64,000 nt of DNA from Enterovibrio norvegicus DSM 15893 (lineage in GTDB: Bacteria; Pseudomonadota; Gammaproteobacteria; Enterobacterales; Vibrionaceae). Location: assembly GCF_900115495.1 (NCBI RefSeq), contig NZ_FOWR01000004.1, forward strand, positions 124,001 to 188,000. Direction: 5' to 3'. Made by a program: the position numbers and the translations under genes. Below, piece by piece: positions 46,071-56,458 of the stretch. Within the stretch, counting starts at the first letter, position 1, and each line of letters opens with the position of its first letter. The notes beneath the pieces were generated by a model. It was not told the origin of the DNA. It did no database searches and saw only the letters and a program-made list of their open reading frames with translations.

Positions 46071-46645
46071 TGGCATTTATGACGACGAGTTTAACCGCAA
46101 TTTCCGCGATCAACGATCGCATCGGGAAGATTGGCTCATCGATCGCGTGGGTGTTGGTGGCGTTAATGGTCGGCAGCATTTTGCTTCAAGTGGTGTGTCG
46201 CTACGTGTTCAATTCCGCCCTACCTTGGCCGGAAGAAGTCGCGCGCGCATTGATGATTTGGATGATGGCATTGGTTGCTGGTGAAGCGTATCGAAAAGGC
46301 ATGTTTGTCTCGATCGATATGATCCATAACTACTTACCTGCCAGCGTTAGCCGGTTCATCAAAATCTTTCTGCTTGCGCTGGCGTTTGCCGTGTTGGTTC
46401 AACTGTTCGTCGTTGCTCTTGAGTTTTTTGACCGCGGGTTTCGTACCCGCGCTGCGTCGTTTCCATTGAAACGCGCATGGATTTACCTCGCGATGCCTGT
46501 GTGCTTCGGCACCATGTTATTGGCGAATGTTGAATTGTTCCTTCGCGCTTTACTGCCAGGCAGTGCGTCGTCTGATGGTGATGCGTCTGAAGACAAAGGC
46601 GGTGATGAGGGAACATCCATTAACGCGAGTACGGAAAAAGGATAG
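46070..46645 (+). CDS. TRAP transporter small membrane subunit (DctQ family)
   Basis: A 191-residue inner-membrane protein with four predicted helices (about 25-48, 57-75, 97-118, 137-160) and the DctQ motif WPEEVARALMIWMMALVAGEAYRK (within residues 55-78). It has an extended acidic, Ser-rich C-terminal tail beyond the last helix. It partners with the large permease at 46737. Its start overlaps the flavin reductase stop, tying uptake to the monooxygenase pathway. Confidence 0.9.
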   Translation: MAFMTTSLTAISAINDRIGKIGSSIAWVLVALMVGSILLQVVCRYVFNSALPWPEEVARALMIWMMALVAGEAYRKGMFVSIDMIHNYLPASVSRFIKIFLLALAFAVLVQLFVVALEFFDRGFRTRAASFPLKRAWIYLAMPVCFGTMLLANVELFLRALLPGSASSDGDASEDKGGDEGTSINASTEKG

Positions 46646-46736
46646 CGGCGATAGCCATATTTATTGGCACGTCGATGGGTAACGTGAGGCATGAAATATG
46701 CCCAAACCCACGCTCAACATAGGGAAGTGGTTGTAA

Positions 46737-48023
46737 ATGTTAATCCTGTTTTTACCTCTGTTCTTACTGATCCTCATGCTTGGCATGCCCGTGTTTTTTG
46801 CCCTGCTGACCGCGCCTGGCTTAATGCTGTATGCAGAAGGCATGGATCGCGATATTCCTTTGCTGTTCCGCAACATCTACAACGGCATTGATTCATTCCC
46901 ACTGATGGCGATCCCCTTCTTTATGTTGGCGGGCGAGGTGATGAACCGAAGCGGTATCACCCTCAGCTTGGTGAGCTTTTCCCAGTCTTTGATTGGGCAT
47001 GTGCGTGGCGGTTTGGCGCATGTGAATGTTATGTCGAGCATGTTGTTTGCAGGGCTATCAGGCTCTGCGGTGGCTGATACCTCTGCAATCGGCTCCATGA
47101 TGATCCCTGCCATGGAAAAGAACGGGTACTCACGAAAATTTGCGGCGGCCATTACCGCGGCTTCGTCCGTGATTGGCCCGATCATTCCGCCTTCAGGCAT
47201 CATGATCATTTATGCCTACACCATGGAAATATCTGTCGCAGCATTGTTTGCGGCGGGTGTGGTGCCAGGGCTGTTGATTGGTGGTGGGTTAATGGCGCTG
47301 ATTGCCTTGATGGCGAAGAGCCAAAATTTGCCCATTGCCAGTGAAAAAGCGACGTGGCGAGAGCGTGGTGTGGCAACGAAAAATGCCTTCTGGCCGTTGC
47401 TCACGCCTGTGATCATTTTGGGTGGTATCTTAGGGGGTATTTTTACCCCGACAGAAGCATCGGCAATTGCCGTTGTGTATACCCTTGTCGTGGGAATGTT
47501 TGTTCTTAAAACCGTCAAATTGAAAGATATCCCAGACATCTTTACCAGCAGTGCAAAATCGTCAGCGGTTATCTTGTTGCTGGTGGGTTCCGCGCTGGCC
47601 TTTAAAACCGTGGTGTCGCTTTCTCACGCAGCAGAAGCCATGGCGGAGTTCACGCTGGGCATCAGTGATAACCCGCTGATCCTACTCTTCTTGATCAACA
47701 TTTTACTCTTTGTGATTGGTATGTTCCTCGATGCCGGTCCTGCCATCATTATTCTTGGCCCAATCTTGGCGCCTGTTTTTATCAGCCTGGGTATCGACCC
47801 AGTGCATTTCGCCATCATCATGAGCGTCAATTTAACGGTTGGCCTTGCGACGCCGCCGATGGGCCTTGTGCTCTTTGTCGCCTCCAGTGTGTCTGGTGAA
47901 AAAGTGGAAACCATCTCCCGTGCCATTTTGCCGTTCTTGGCAGTCGAAGTATTGGTGATATTCCTGATTACGTTTTTCCCGGCTCTGTCTATGACTATCC
48001 CGCAGTGGTTAGGCTTGGCGTGA
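46737..48023 (+). CDS. TRAP transporter large permease subunit (DctM family)
   Basis: A 428-residue permease with about 12 helices. Motifs typical of DctM: GMPVFFALL, MNRSGITLSLVSF, LSGSAVADTSAIGSMMIP, VIGPIIPPSG (substrate/Na+ region) and LFVIGMFLDAGPAIIILGP. It uses a sodium gradient. It is separated from dctQ by 91 nt, which contain only a short leader. It forms the transporter with the Q and P subunits in this operon. Confidence 0.94.
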   Translation: MLILFLPLFLLILMLGMPVFFALLTAPGLMLYAEGMDRDIPLLFRNIYNGIDSFPLMAIPFFMLAGEVMNRSGITLSLVSFSQSLIGHVRGGLAHVNVMSSMLFAGLSGSAVADTSAIGSMMIPAMEKNGYSRKFAAAITAASSVIGPIIPPSGIMIIYAYTMEISVAALFAAGVVPGLLIGGGLMALIALMAKSQNLPIASEKATWRERGVATKNAFWPLLTPVIILGGILGGIFTPTEASAIAVVYTLVVGMFVLKTVKLKDIPDIFTSSAKSSAVILLLVGSALAFKTVVSLSHAAEAMAEFTLGISDNPLILLFLINILLFVIGMFLDAGPAIIILGPILAPVFISLGIDPVHFAIIMSVNLTVGLATPPMGLVLFVASSVSGEKVETISRAILPFLAVEVLVIFLITFFPALSMTIPQWLGLA

Positions 48024-48110
48024 GTGGGTTTGTAAGCAACGGAGAACTGACGTTCTCGCCTTAACAAAGTCAGTGTTCGACTGGCTATCCACGGATGTGA
48101 AAGGTGAAGT

Positions 48111-49199
48111 ATGAAAACAACAGTAAAAACAATGCATAAAGCATTGAAAGGAAGTGCTCTCGGACTGGCTGCTGTCATGTCGACAATGGCAATGACCGCG
48201 CCAACAATGGCCGCCGATTTTAACCTTCGTGCCGTCGCGAATTCGAACGAAAACGATGAAGATTATGATGGTCTTGTTGTCTTCAAGGATTTTGTTGAAT
48301 CACACTCAAACGGCAAGATTAAAGTCGATCTTTTCATTGGTACCCAACTTTGCGGCAACGGCACCGAGTGCATCCAAGCAGTAGAAGATGGCTCTGTTGA
48401 TGTTTATATTTCAACCTCTGGTGGCGCGGCTAACATGTTCCCGTATATCCAAGTGCTGGATCTGCCGTATGTATTGCCTGATGATCGAACCGCTGAAGCC
48501 GTGCTTCAAGGTGATTTTGTGCGTGAACTACGTAAAGAAATCCTCGCTGACACCGACAACAAATTGCGTTTGATGGCGATTGGTAACACGGGTGGTTGGC
48601 GTAATTTTGCTAACACCAAACGCACGGTAAAACAGCCAAGTGACATGGAAGGGTTGAAAATCCGTACCGTGGTGGCTGATTTGCCGCAGGAACTTGTTAA
48701 AGCGCTGGGCGCTAGCCCTACGCCAATCCCATGGCCTGAGCTTTACACCTCATTCCAAACGGGCGTGGTTGAAGGCTCAAAAAACGGCATTACTGACATC
48801 ATGGGCATGAAGTTTCCAGAAGCGGGCCTGAAATATGTCACGCTCGATGGTCACGCATACATGTCAGCACTGTGGTACATGAATAACGAAGTGTTCATGG
48901 ACATGCCTGTTGAGCAGCGCAAAGTGATCGTTGACGGTTTCCGCGCGTTGCAACAAGCAACGTTTGCGTCTCCGAAGCGTAAATCGATTGCCGCCTATGA
49001 AGCCTTCAAAAAATCAGGCGGTAAGCTTTATGTGCCATCGCCAGCAGACAAAGCCAAGTTCCAAGCAGCGGCTGCACCTGTGTACACCTGGTTCCAAGAG
49101 AACGTAGACGATGGCAAGAAGTGGTTTGATCTTCTGCAAGTTGAAGCTGATAAAGCCAAAGCGAAAATCGCTGCGGATGATAAAGCGGATTTGATGTAA
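48111..49199 (+). CDS. TRAP transporter substrate-binding protein (DctP family)
   Basis: A 362-residue periplasmic receptor. A signal peptide (cleavage about residue 34, PTMA-ADF) precedes a typical DctP domain with GVVEGSKNGITDIMGMKF and KIRTV, where an Arg normally grips the ligand carboxylate. Here a sulfonate would have to fill that role if the cluster handles sulfosugars. It has a Cys pair in the first lobe (QLCGNGTECIQA), possibly a disulfide. Last gene of the operon, followed by a terminator. Confidence 0.92.
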   Translation: MKTTVKTMHKALKGSALGLAAVMSTMAMTAPTMAADFNLRAVANSNENDEDYDGLVVFKDFVESHSNGKIKVDLFIGTQLCGNGTECIQAVEDGSVDVYISTSGGAANMFPYIQVLDLPYVLPDDRTAEAVLQGDFVRELRKEILADTDNKLRLMAIGNTGGWRNFANTKRTVKQPSDMEGLKIRTVVADLPQELVKALGASPTPIPWPELYTSFQTGVVEGSKNGITDIMGMKFPEAGLKYVTLDGHAYMSALWYMNNEVFMDMPVEQRKVIVDGFRALQQATFASPKRKSIAAYEAFKKSGGKLYVPSPADKAKFQAAAAPVYTWFQENVDDGKKWFDLLQVEADKAKAKIAADDKADLM

Positions 49200-49229
49200 C
49201 CGCCTAAGCGCTGTTGCATTATCTGCATA

Positions 49230-49256
49230 AAACCAGCCGAGAGGCTGGTTTTTTTG
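49230..49256 (+). terminator. Terminator of the monooxygenase-TRAP operon
   Basis: A 9-bp stem AAACCAGCC / GGCTGGTTT with GAGA loop and seven T's. Confidence 0.92.
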
Positions 49257-49286
49257 TGCATTCATTTTATAGCCTGCAAGACAAAA

Positions 49287-49319
49287 AAAGAGCTCGACCA
49301 ACCTTGGTTCGAGCTCTTT
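49287..49319 (-). terminator. Terminator after katG
   Basis: An 11-bp stem AAAGAGCTCGA / TCGAGCTCTTT; T-run on the minus strand from 49283-49289. Confidence 0.85.
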
Positions 49320-49370
49320 GGACAGGAAGCGACATTGGGATGAGATCGCTATGTCTTAAAGGAAGTTTCC

Positions 49371-52284
<2,914 letters not shown>

Positions 52285-52707
52285 ATGAAACAAGCGCTGA
52301 TCCATGTAGCGATTGTGGTTAGAGATTACGACGAGGCACTCCAGTTTTACGTCAATAAGTTGAAGTTTGAGGTGGTAGAAGATACTTACCAGCCTGAACA
52401 GGATAAGCGTTGGGTTGTCATTTCTCCGCCGGGTTCGAAGGGCATGACACTGTTGCTTGCAAGAGCTTCTACCGAGGAGCAAAGCACCTTCATCGGTAAT
52501 CAAGCGGGTGGCCGTGTGTTCCTATTTCTTTCTACGGATGATTTCTGGCGCGACTACAACCGAATGCGTGAAGAGGGCGTGCATTTTATCCGCGAGCCTA
52601 TGGAGGCGGATTATGGCACGGTGGCCGTGTTTGAAGATCTCTATGGTAATCGCTGGGATCTTCTGCAGCTAACGCCTGAACACCCAATGGCTTCTCGACG
52701 CGTTTAA
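52285..52707 (+). CDS. VOC-family (glyoxalase/bleomycin-resistance-like) protein
   Basis: A 140-residue metal-dependent VOC fold protein with two beta-alpha-beta-beta-beta modules (LIHVAIVVRDYDEALQFYV and the C-terminal VAVFEDLYGNRWDLLQL). The likely metal ligands are H7, E near the centre and the C-terminal Glu/Asp. Substrate unknown. It is followed by a second VOC gene 34 nt downstream. Confidence 0.85.
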   Translation: MKQALIHVAIVVRDYDEALQFYVNKLKFEVVEDTYQPEQDKRWVVISPPGSKGMTLLLARASTEEQSTFIGNQAGGRVFLFLSTDDFWRDYNRMREEGVHFIREPMEADYGTVAVFEDLYGNRWDLLQLTPEHPMASRRV

Positions 52708-52741
52708 GAAAGCGATCGCCACATCATTTATTGGAGGCCAT

Positions 52742-53146
52742 GTGAAAGTCAGTCATCTCGACCATTTAGTGCTTACTGTTACGGATATTAACGCCTCTGC
52801 GGATTTCTATCATCGTGTGCTTGGCATGAACATCGTTACTTTTGGTGATGGCCGAACGGCGCTTAGCTTTGGTCATCAGAACGTTGGCTACCAAAAGATA
52901 AACCTGCATCAAAAGGGCGCGGAGTTCCTGCCCCATGCGCGCCATGTTCAATCAGGAAGTGCTGACTTATGCTTCATCTTGTCCACCCCGCTGAGCGAGG
53001 CGGCTCAACACTTACGCCGCGAGGGTGTCGCCATTGAAGAAGGGCCAGTGCTGCGCACAGGGGCGCAAGGCGCGATTGAATCATTGTACTTTCGCGACCT
53101 TGATGGCAATTTGATAGAAATATCGAATTATGTGCATCCCGTTTGA
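52742..53146 (+). CDS. VOC-family protein (second)
   Basis: A 134-residue protein with GTG start preceded by GGAGG. It begins VSHLDHLVLTVTDINASADF and ends YFRDLDGNLIEISNYV, the classical glyoxalase-like metal frame with H7 and E128. Related to the FosX/YaeR-like VOC proteins. It is probably co-transcribed with the preceding VOC gene and the following acetyltransferase. Confidence 0.85.
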   Translation: MKVSHLDHLVLTVTDINASADFYHRVLGMNIVTFGDGRTALSFGHQNVGYQKINLHQKGAEFLPHARHVQSGSADLCFILSTPLSEAAQHLRREGVAIEEGPVLRTGAQGAIESLYFRDLDGNLIEISNYVHPV

Positions 53147-53187
53147 GTGTGATGGACGCAGCTTTAAAGGCGTAAAGGATTAACGTT

Positions 53188-53724
53188 ATGTTTACCACTG
53201 TTATCGATGAAGACATTTCACTCGCGCTTGTTCAACCTTCCTTTGCTCATGATTATTTCGACATTGTCAGTCGCGATAGGGAGTATTTGGCAAAATGGTT
53301 AGCATGGCCACCGCATGCCGATGGTGTTGCCTTTTTTGAAGGGTTTGTCCGACGCTCGCTTCATGATTACGCTGATGGGAAATCGTTAACCTGCGCGATG
53401 CTCTACCAAGGGGAGGTGGTGGGAAACATCAGTTTCAATACGATTTCTCATGACCTAAAGAAAGTGGAAATCGGCTATTGGATTTGCCAAAACCAGCAAG
53501 GAAAAGGCATTGTTTCTCGCTGCGTGATGGCACTTGTTCGCATAGCTTTTGAAACGCTTGGTATGGAAAAAGTGGAAATATCTGCTGCGACGGAAAATAA
53601 AGCCAGCCGCGCGATATGTGAGAGGTTAGGCTTCACATTGGAAGGTGTAATCCGACAGGCAGAAAAGCTGGATGATCGCATCGTCGACCATGCTGTTTAT
53701 GGCCTTTATCGCGCGCGCGGGTGA
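53188..53724 (+). CDS. GNAT acetyltransferase, RimL/YdaF-like
   Basis: A 178-residue acetyltransferase resembling ribosomal-protein-serine acetyltransferases: LAWPPHADG near the start, VEIGYWICQNQQGKGIVSR (acetyl-CoA motif A with Q-G-K-G) and ENKASRAICERLGFTLEG. Cytoplasmic. It runs to within 1 nt of the gene remnant at 53726. Confidence 0.87.
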   Translation: MFTTVIDEDISLALVQPSFAHDYFDIVSRDREYLAKWLAWPPHADGVAFFEGFVRRSLHDYADGKSLTCAMLYQGEVVGNISFNTISHDLKKVEIGYWICQNQQGKGIVSRCVMALVRIAFETLGMEKVEISAATENKASRAICERLGFTLEGVIRQAEKLDDRIVDHAVYGLYRARG

Positions 53725-53725
53725 A

Positions 53726-53986
53726 ATGTCCCATTCAACGGACGAACAGGCAAAACCACTCACTTTTCTAAAAGGGGCGTTATTTCGGTGGCTCAATGCG
53801 AAAGCGTGGGTTGTAGCCACGGGAGCCATTGCCGCTTTCACCTCCGTCGGAGAGGGCTTTTATACACAAAACGCCATCATCGCGACAACCTTCTTTTTTG
53901 TGTCATTTCCCAGTGTGGGCATATGGCTGTTATTCGGCTCAATGCTGAAAAAGTGCTTATATATTGGCGAGAAGAAAGGTGTTTAA
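53726..53986 (+). pseudogene. LysE/RhtB-family exporter remnant (C-terminal part only)
   Basis: About 86 codons from an ATG at 53726. FRWLNAKAWVVATGAIAAF and SFPSVGIWLLFGSMLKK match the second half of LysE/RhtB amino-acid exporters. The N-terminal half (about 110 residues with the first helices) is missing; the acetyltransferase gene ends directly in front. It is most simply a deletion remnant. Confidence 0.65.
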
Positions 53987-54111
53987 CTACAGCATGTCAC
54001 TGTTATTAGTATTGTCGGTCATACCGATCATTCGAGATATTGTATTGCACATCATGCCCTGAGCTGGTCAGCATGAAAAAATAGCGCTAACAAGAACAAG
54101 GAATGTTACGA

Positions 54112-54570
54112 ATGAAATCGTTAGATCTATGGTTTGAGGAGTATGGCGAGAGCCACCAGAACCCCACTAACCAAAAAATTCATAAGGTCGCCGTTCCTGG
54201 GATTTTCTTTTCCGTGGCGGGCTTTTTATGGCTCATTCCGTCGCTATCTGTTGCGGGTGTGAACATAGCGCCGTATTTCATCGTGCTGGCATTTGTGCTG
54301 GGTTTCTACGCCATGATGTCAATCAAAGCATTCATCGTGATGACGGCTTTCTCCATGTTTTGTACTCTGATCTTAGTCCAGCTTCAACATGCCCAAGTGA
54401 GCGTGTTTGTGTTGTCATCGGCACTGTTTATCCCACTCTGGATACTGCAATTCGTTGGCCATCATATCGAGGGTAAAAAACCGTCTTTCTTTAAGGATAT
54501 TCAGTTCTTACTCATTGGGCCGGCGTGGGTTTTTCATTTCTTCTTCCCTCTTACGAAACACGACAGTTAG
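54112..54570 (+). CDS. Mpo1/YGL010W-like membrane protein (DUF962)
   Basis: A 152-residue inner-membrane protein with four helices. Conserved His motifs are seen: ESHQNPTNQKIH at the N-terminus and FVGHHIEGKKPSFF near residue 120. Yeast Mpo1 with the same motifs is an Fe(II)-dependent dioxygenase in 2-hydroxy fatty acid alpha-oxidation; the bacterial role is unknown. The ATG at 54112 has AAGGA at suitable distance; an ATG at 54103 is too close to it. Confidence 0.85.
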   Translation: MKSLDLWFEEYGESHQNPTNQKIHKVAVPGIFFSVAGFLWLIPSLSVAGVNIAPYFIVLAFVLGFYAMMSIKAFIVMTAFSMFCTLILVQLQHAQVSVFVLSSALFIPLWILQFVGHHIEGKKPSFFKDIQFLLIGPAWVFHFFFPLTKHDS

Positions 54571-54835
54571 TTTTTAACCCCTCAAAAAAGGCAAAAAAAA
54601 TCCCAACCACCGATGATTGTGAGTTGGGCTGCTATCTTAGCTAAAAGAGAATGTTTACACGTGTTTATCCAAATAACCTGACATTCACTGTTTTTTCATC
54701 GTTAGGCTATCCAGAGAGTTAATCACTACATTCACGAGACTGTTTTCTGTTTATGCTGAATGTAATCAGCGCCAATGTACGGGAGGGTTGGTACTGATTT
54801 GTTTACATCTTGGTCACATAAAGTTTGGCTAAACG

Positions 54836-54849
54836 TGAAAGCGCTTTCA
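54836..54849. promoter_or_regulatory. Stray GAAAGCGCTTTC palindrome
   Basis: A perfect 14-bp palindrome TGAAAGCGCTTTCA, identical in core to the laminarin-locus operators. It lies in the 470-bp gene-free stretch 54571-55041 with no sugar gene next to it. It may be a leftover of a deleted target. Confidence 0.55.
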
Positions 54850-54971
54850 ATGAAAAGATGATATTTGAACAAATTGCATAAATTAGAATGAATGAAGAAT
54901 GAGTTTTACGAGGGTTTTGTTTGAAAAATTTACATTTAAAAGAATGAGTTTGTAACGAGAACAATAAAAAT

Positions 54972-55043
54972 CCCTTGTCTAATACATTGAATATTTTAGA
55001 TTCTATTCATTTAGACAAGGGTAAAGTGGTTTATTTTACCCTT
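54972..55043. repeat. Two overlapping inverted repeats
   Basis: CCCTTGTCTAA (54972-54982) pairs with TTAGACAAGGG (55011-55021) around 28 nt. Then AAGGGTAAA (55017-55025) pairs with TTTACCCTT (about 55035-55043). The two stems share AAGGG, so they are mutually exclusive, as in an attenuator, or they may be the end of a small mobile element. Confidence 0.65.
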
Positions 55044-55290
55044 ATTTTAGTCTTAGTTTGTTGTTTGAAAGTGGGGTTTCAAATAGCTTTCTCCATGCCG
55101 ACGGTGAGATACCAAATGATTTTTTAAAGTGATGTCGTAAGGTGACAGCATTATTGAACCCACAAGCGTCTGCAATTTGCTCGACGGACTGAGTGGTTGA
55201 TTCGAGCAACTGCTGACAATGCGACAATCTTGCGTGCGATTTACACGCAATCTCTACACACATAGCACTGACACTCAGTGAATCATTGCT
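55042..55290 (-). pseudogene. AraC-family regulator remnant (C-terminal HTH only)
   Basis: About 73 codons from an ATG at 55263, with an in-frame stop just upstream (near 55291). SVEQIADACGFNNAVTLRHHF and FGISPSAWRKLF match the second helix-turn-helix of a GlxA/FtrA-type AraC regulator. The sensor domain and the first HTH are absent, so it is most likely a broken copy. Confidence 0.7.
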
Positions 55291-55539
55291 ATCTTATCAA
55301 AATTTGAAATTCAACTAAGTTGCTGAATGTAATTAAATTAATGGAGATTGTTCAGTTTTGACGAAAGGTCAATTCTGTTTATGTCTGTTTTTTGTGTTGG
55401 AGGGCATCTGTATCTTATTGACTGGGATTTTATGTCCTAAATGTCTTATTCATAGTGCACCAAAAGGAGGCAATGAGTCGTGCTACGAAAAACAACAAAA
55501 ATGTAGCCAATGGATATCTGACAAAAAGGGGAGAACTGA

Positions 55540-56340
55540 ATGTCACTACCTACGCAGGCGAGTATGGGCCAAAGAATGCCTGCGCTGTTTATCGGGCACG
55601 GGACGCCGATTTATACGTTATCTGAAAACCGTTACACGAATGCTTGGAAACAAATCGCAAGAGGCATGGCAGTGCCTAAGGCAATCTTATGCATTTCCGC
55701 ACATTGGATGACACGCGGCACGCGCATTACAACAGCCGACTATCCAAAAACGATCTACGATTTTGGGCCCATCGATACGAGGCTCAACGTCATTGAATAC
55801 AAAGCTCCTGGTGCGCCGTCGTTAGCTAGAGACATTGCAGGACGTCTCCCGTTCGACATTGAGCTAGATGAAGGATGGGGAATCGATCATGGTGCATGGA
55901 CGGTACTTCGGCACATGTATCCAGATGCAAATGTCCCTGTTGTACAAATGAGTTTGGACATGAATTTGTCGGCGCGAGAGCATTTTGAACGCGGCAAAGC
56001 ACTCGACTTTTTGCGTTATGAAAATGTTCTCATTCTCGCGAGTGGCAACATTGTCCATAACCTCACAGTGATCGATCCTCGCGAAGATCACGCTTACCCG
56101 TGGGCGTTGCATGCGGACGCAAAAATGGCGCATCACATGGTGCAAAACGACATCGAGTCTCTGATCGATTACAGTTCATTGGGGGAAGACATCGAACTCG
56201 CGATTCCTACCCCCGAGCATTACTGGCCGTTGTTGTATGCGCTGGGCGCGAAGAATGATGACGATATATTGAGTTTTCCTGTGATGGGTATTTCTCATGG
56301 CAGCAACAGCATGCGCTCGGTGCTGATCAGCCCTCAATAG
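55540..56340 (+). CDS. ygiD: 4,5-DOPA-extradiol-dioxygenase-like protein (YgiD family)
   Basis: A 266-residue LigB-superfamily dioxygenase. Metal-site residues are seen in FIGHGTP, SAHWMTRG, WGIDHGAW and GISHGS, arranged as in the DODA family with Zn(II) or Fe(II). GGGGAG precedes the ATG. E. coli YgiD converts L-DOPA to 4,5-seco-DOPA; the physiological substrate here is unknown. The upstream 55291-55539 carries only the presumed promoter. Confidence 0.9.
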   Translation: MSLPTQASMGQRMPALFIGHGTPIYTLSENRYTNAWKQIARGMAVPKAILCISAHWMTRGTRITTADYPKTIYDFGPIDTRLNVIEYKAPGAPSLARDIAGRLPFDIELDEGWGIDHGAWTVLRHMYPDANVPVVQMSLDMNLSAREHFERGKALDFLRYENVLILASGNIVHNLTVIDPREDHAYPWALHADAKMAHHMVQNDIESLIDYSSLGEDIELAIPTPEHYWPLLYALGAKNDDDILSFPVMGISHGSNSMRSVLISPQ

Positions 56341-56379
56341 TGTCGCCTTCATCTTGATGAATACTTTCGCGTGAAAACG

Positions 56380-56410
56380 AAAAGCCCCATTATTGCTAAT
56401 GGGGCTTTTT
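56380..56410. terminator. Bidirectional terminator between ygiD and phoX
   Basis: An 11-bp stem AAAAGCCCCAT / ATGGGGCTTTT with T's on both sides, serving two convergent genes. Confidence 0.9.
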
Positions 56411-56458
56411 AGTAGGCTTGCGTTTATCTCGAGCTATCTTACGAAAAACATGGGCGGG

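Noticed and set aside
55358-55711. Plus-strand frame overlapping the start of ygiD
   Set aside because: It overlaps ygiD out of frame and its sequence has low-complexity Cys/Lys patterns; ygiD has the better ribosome site and family match.
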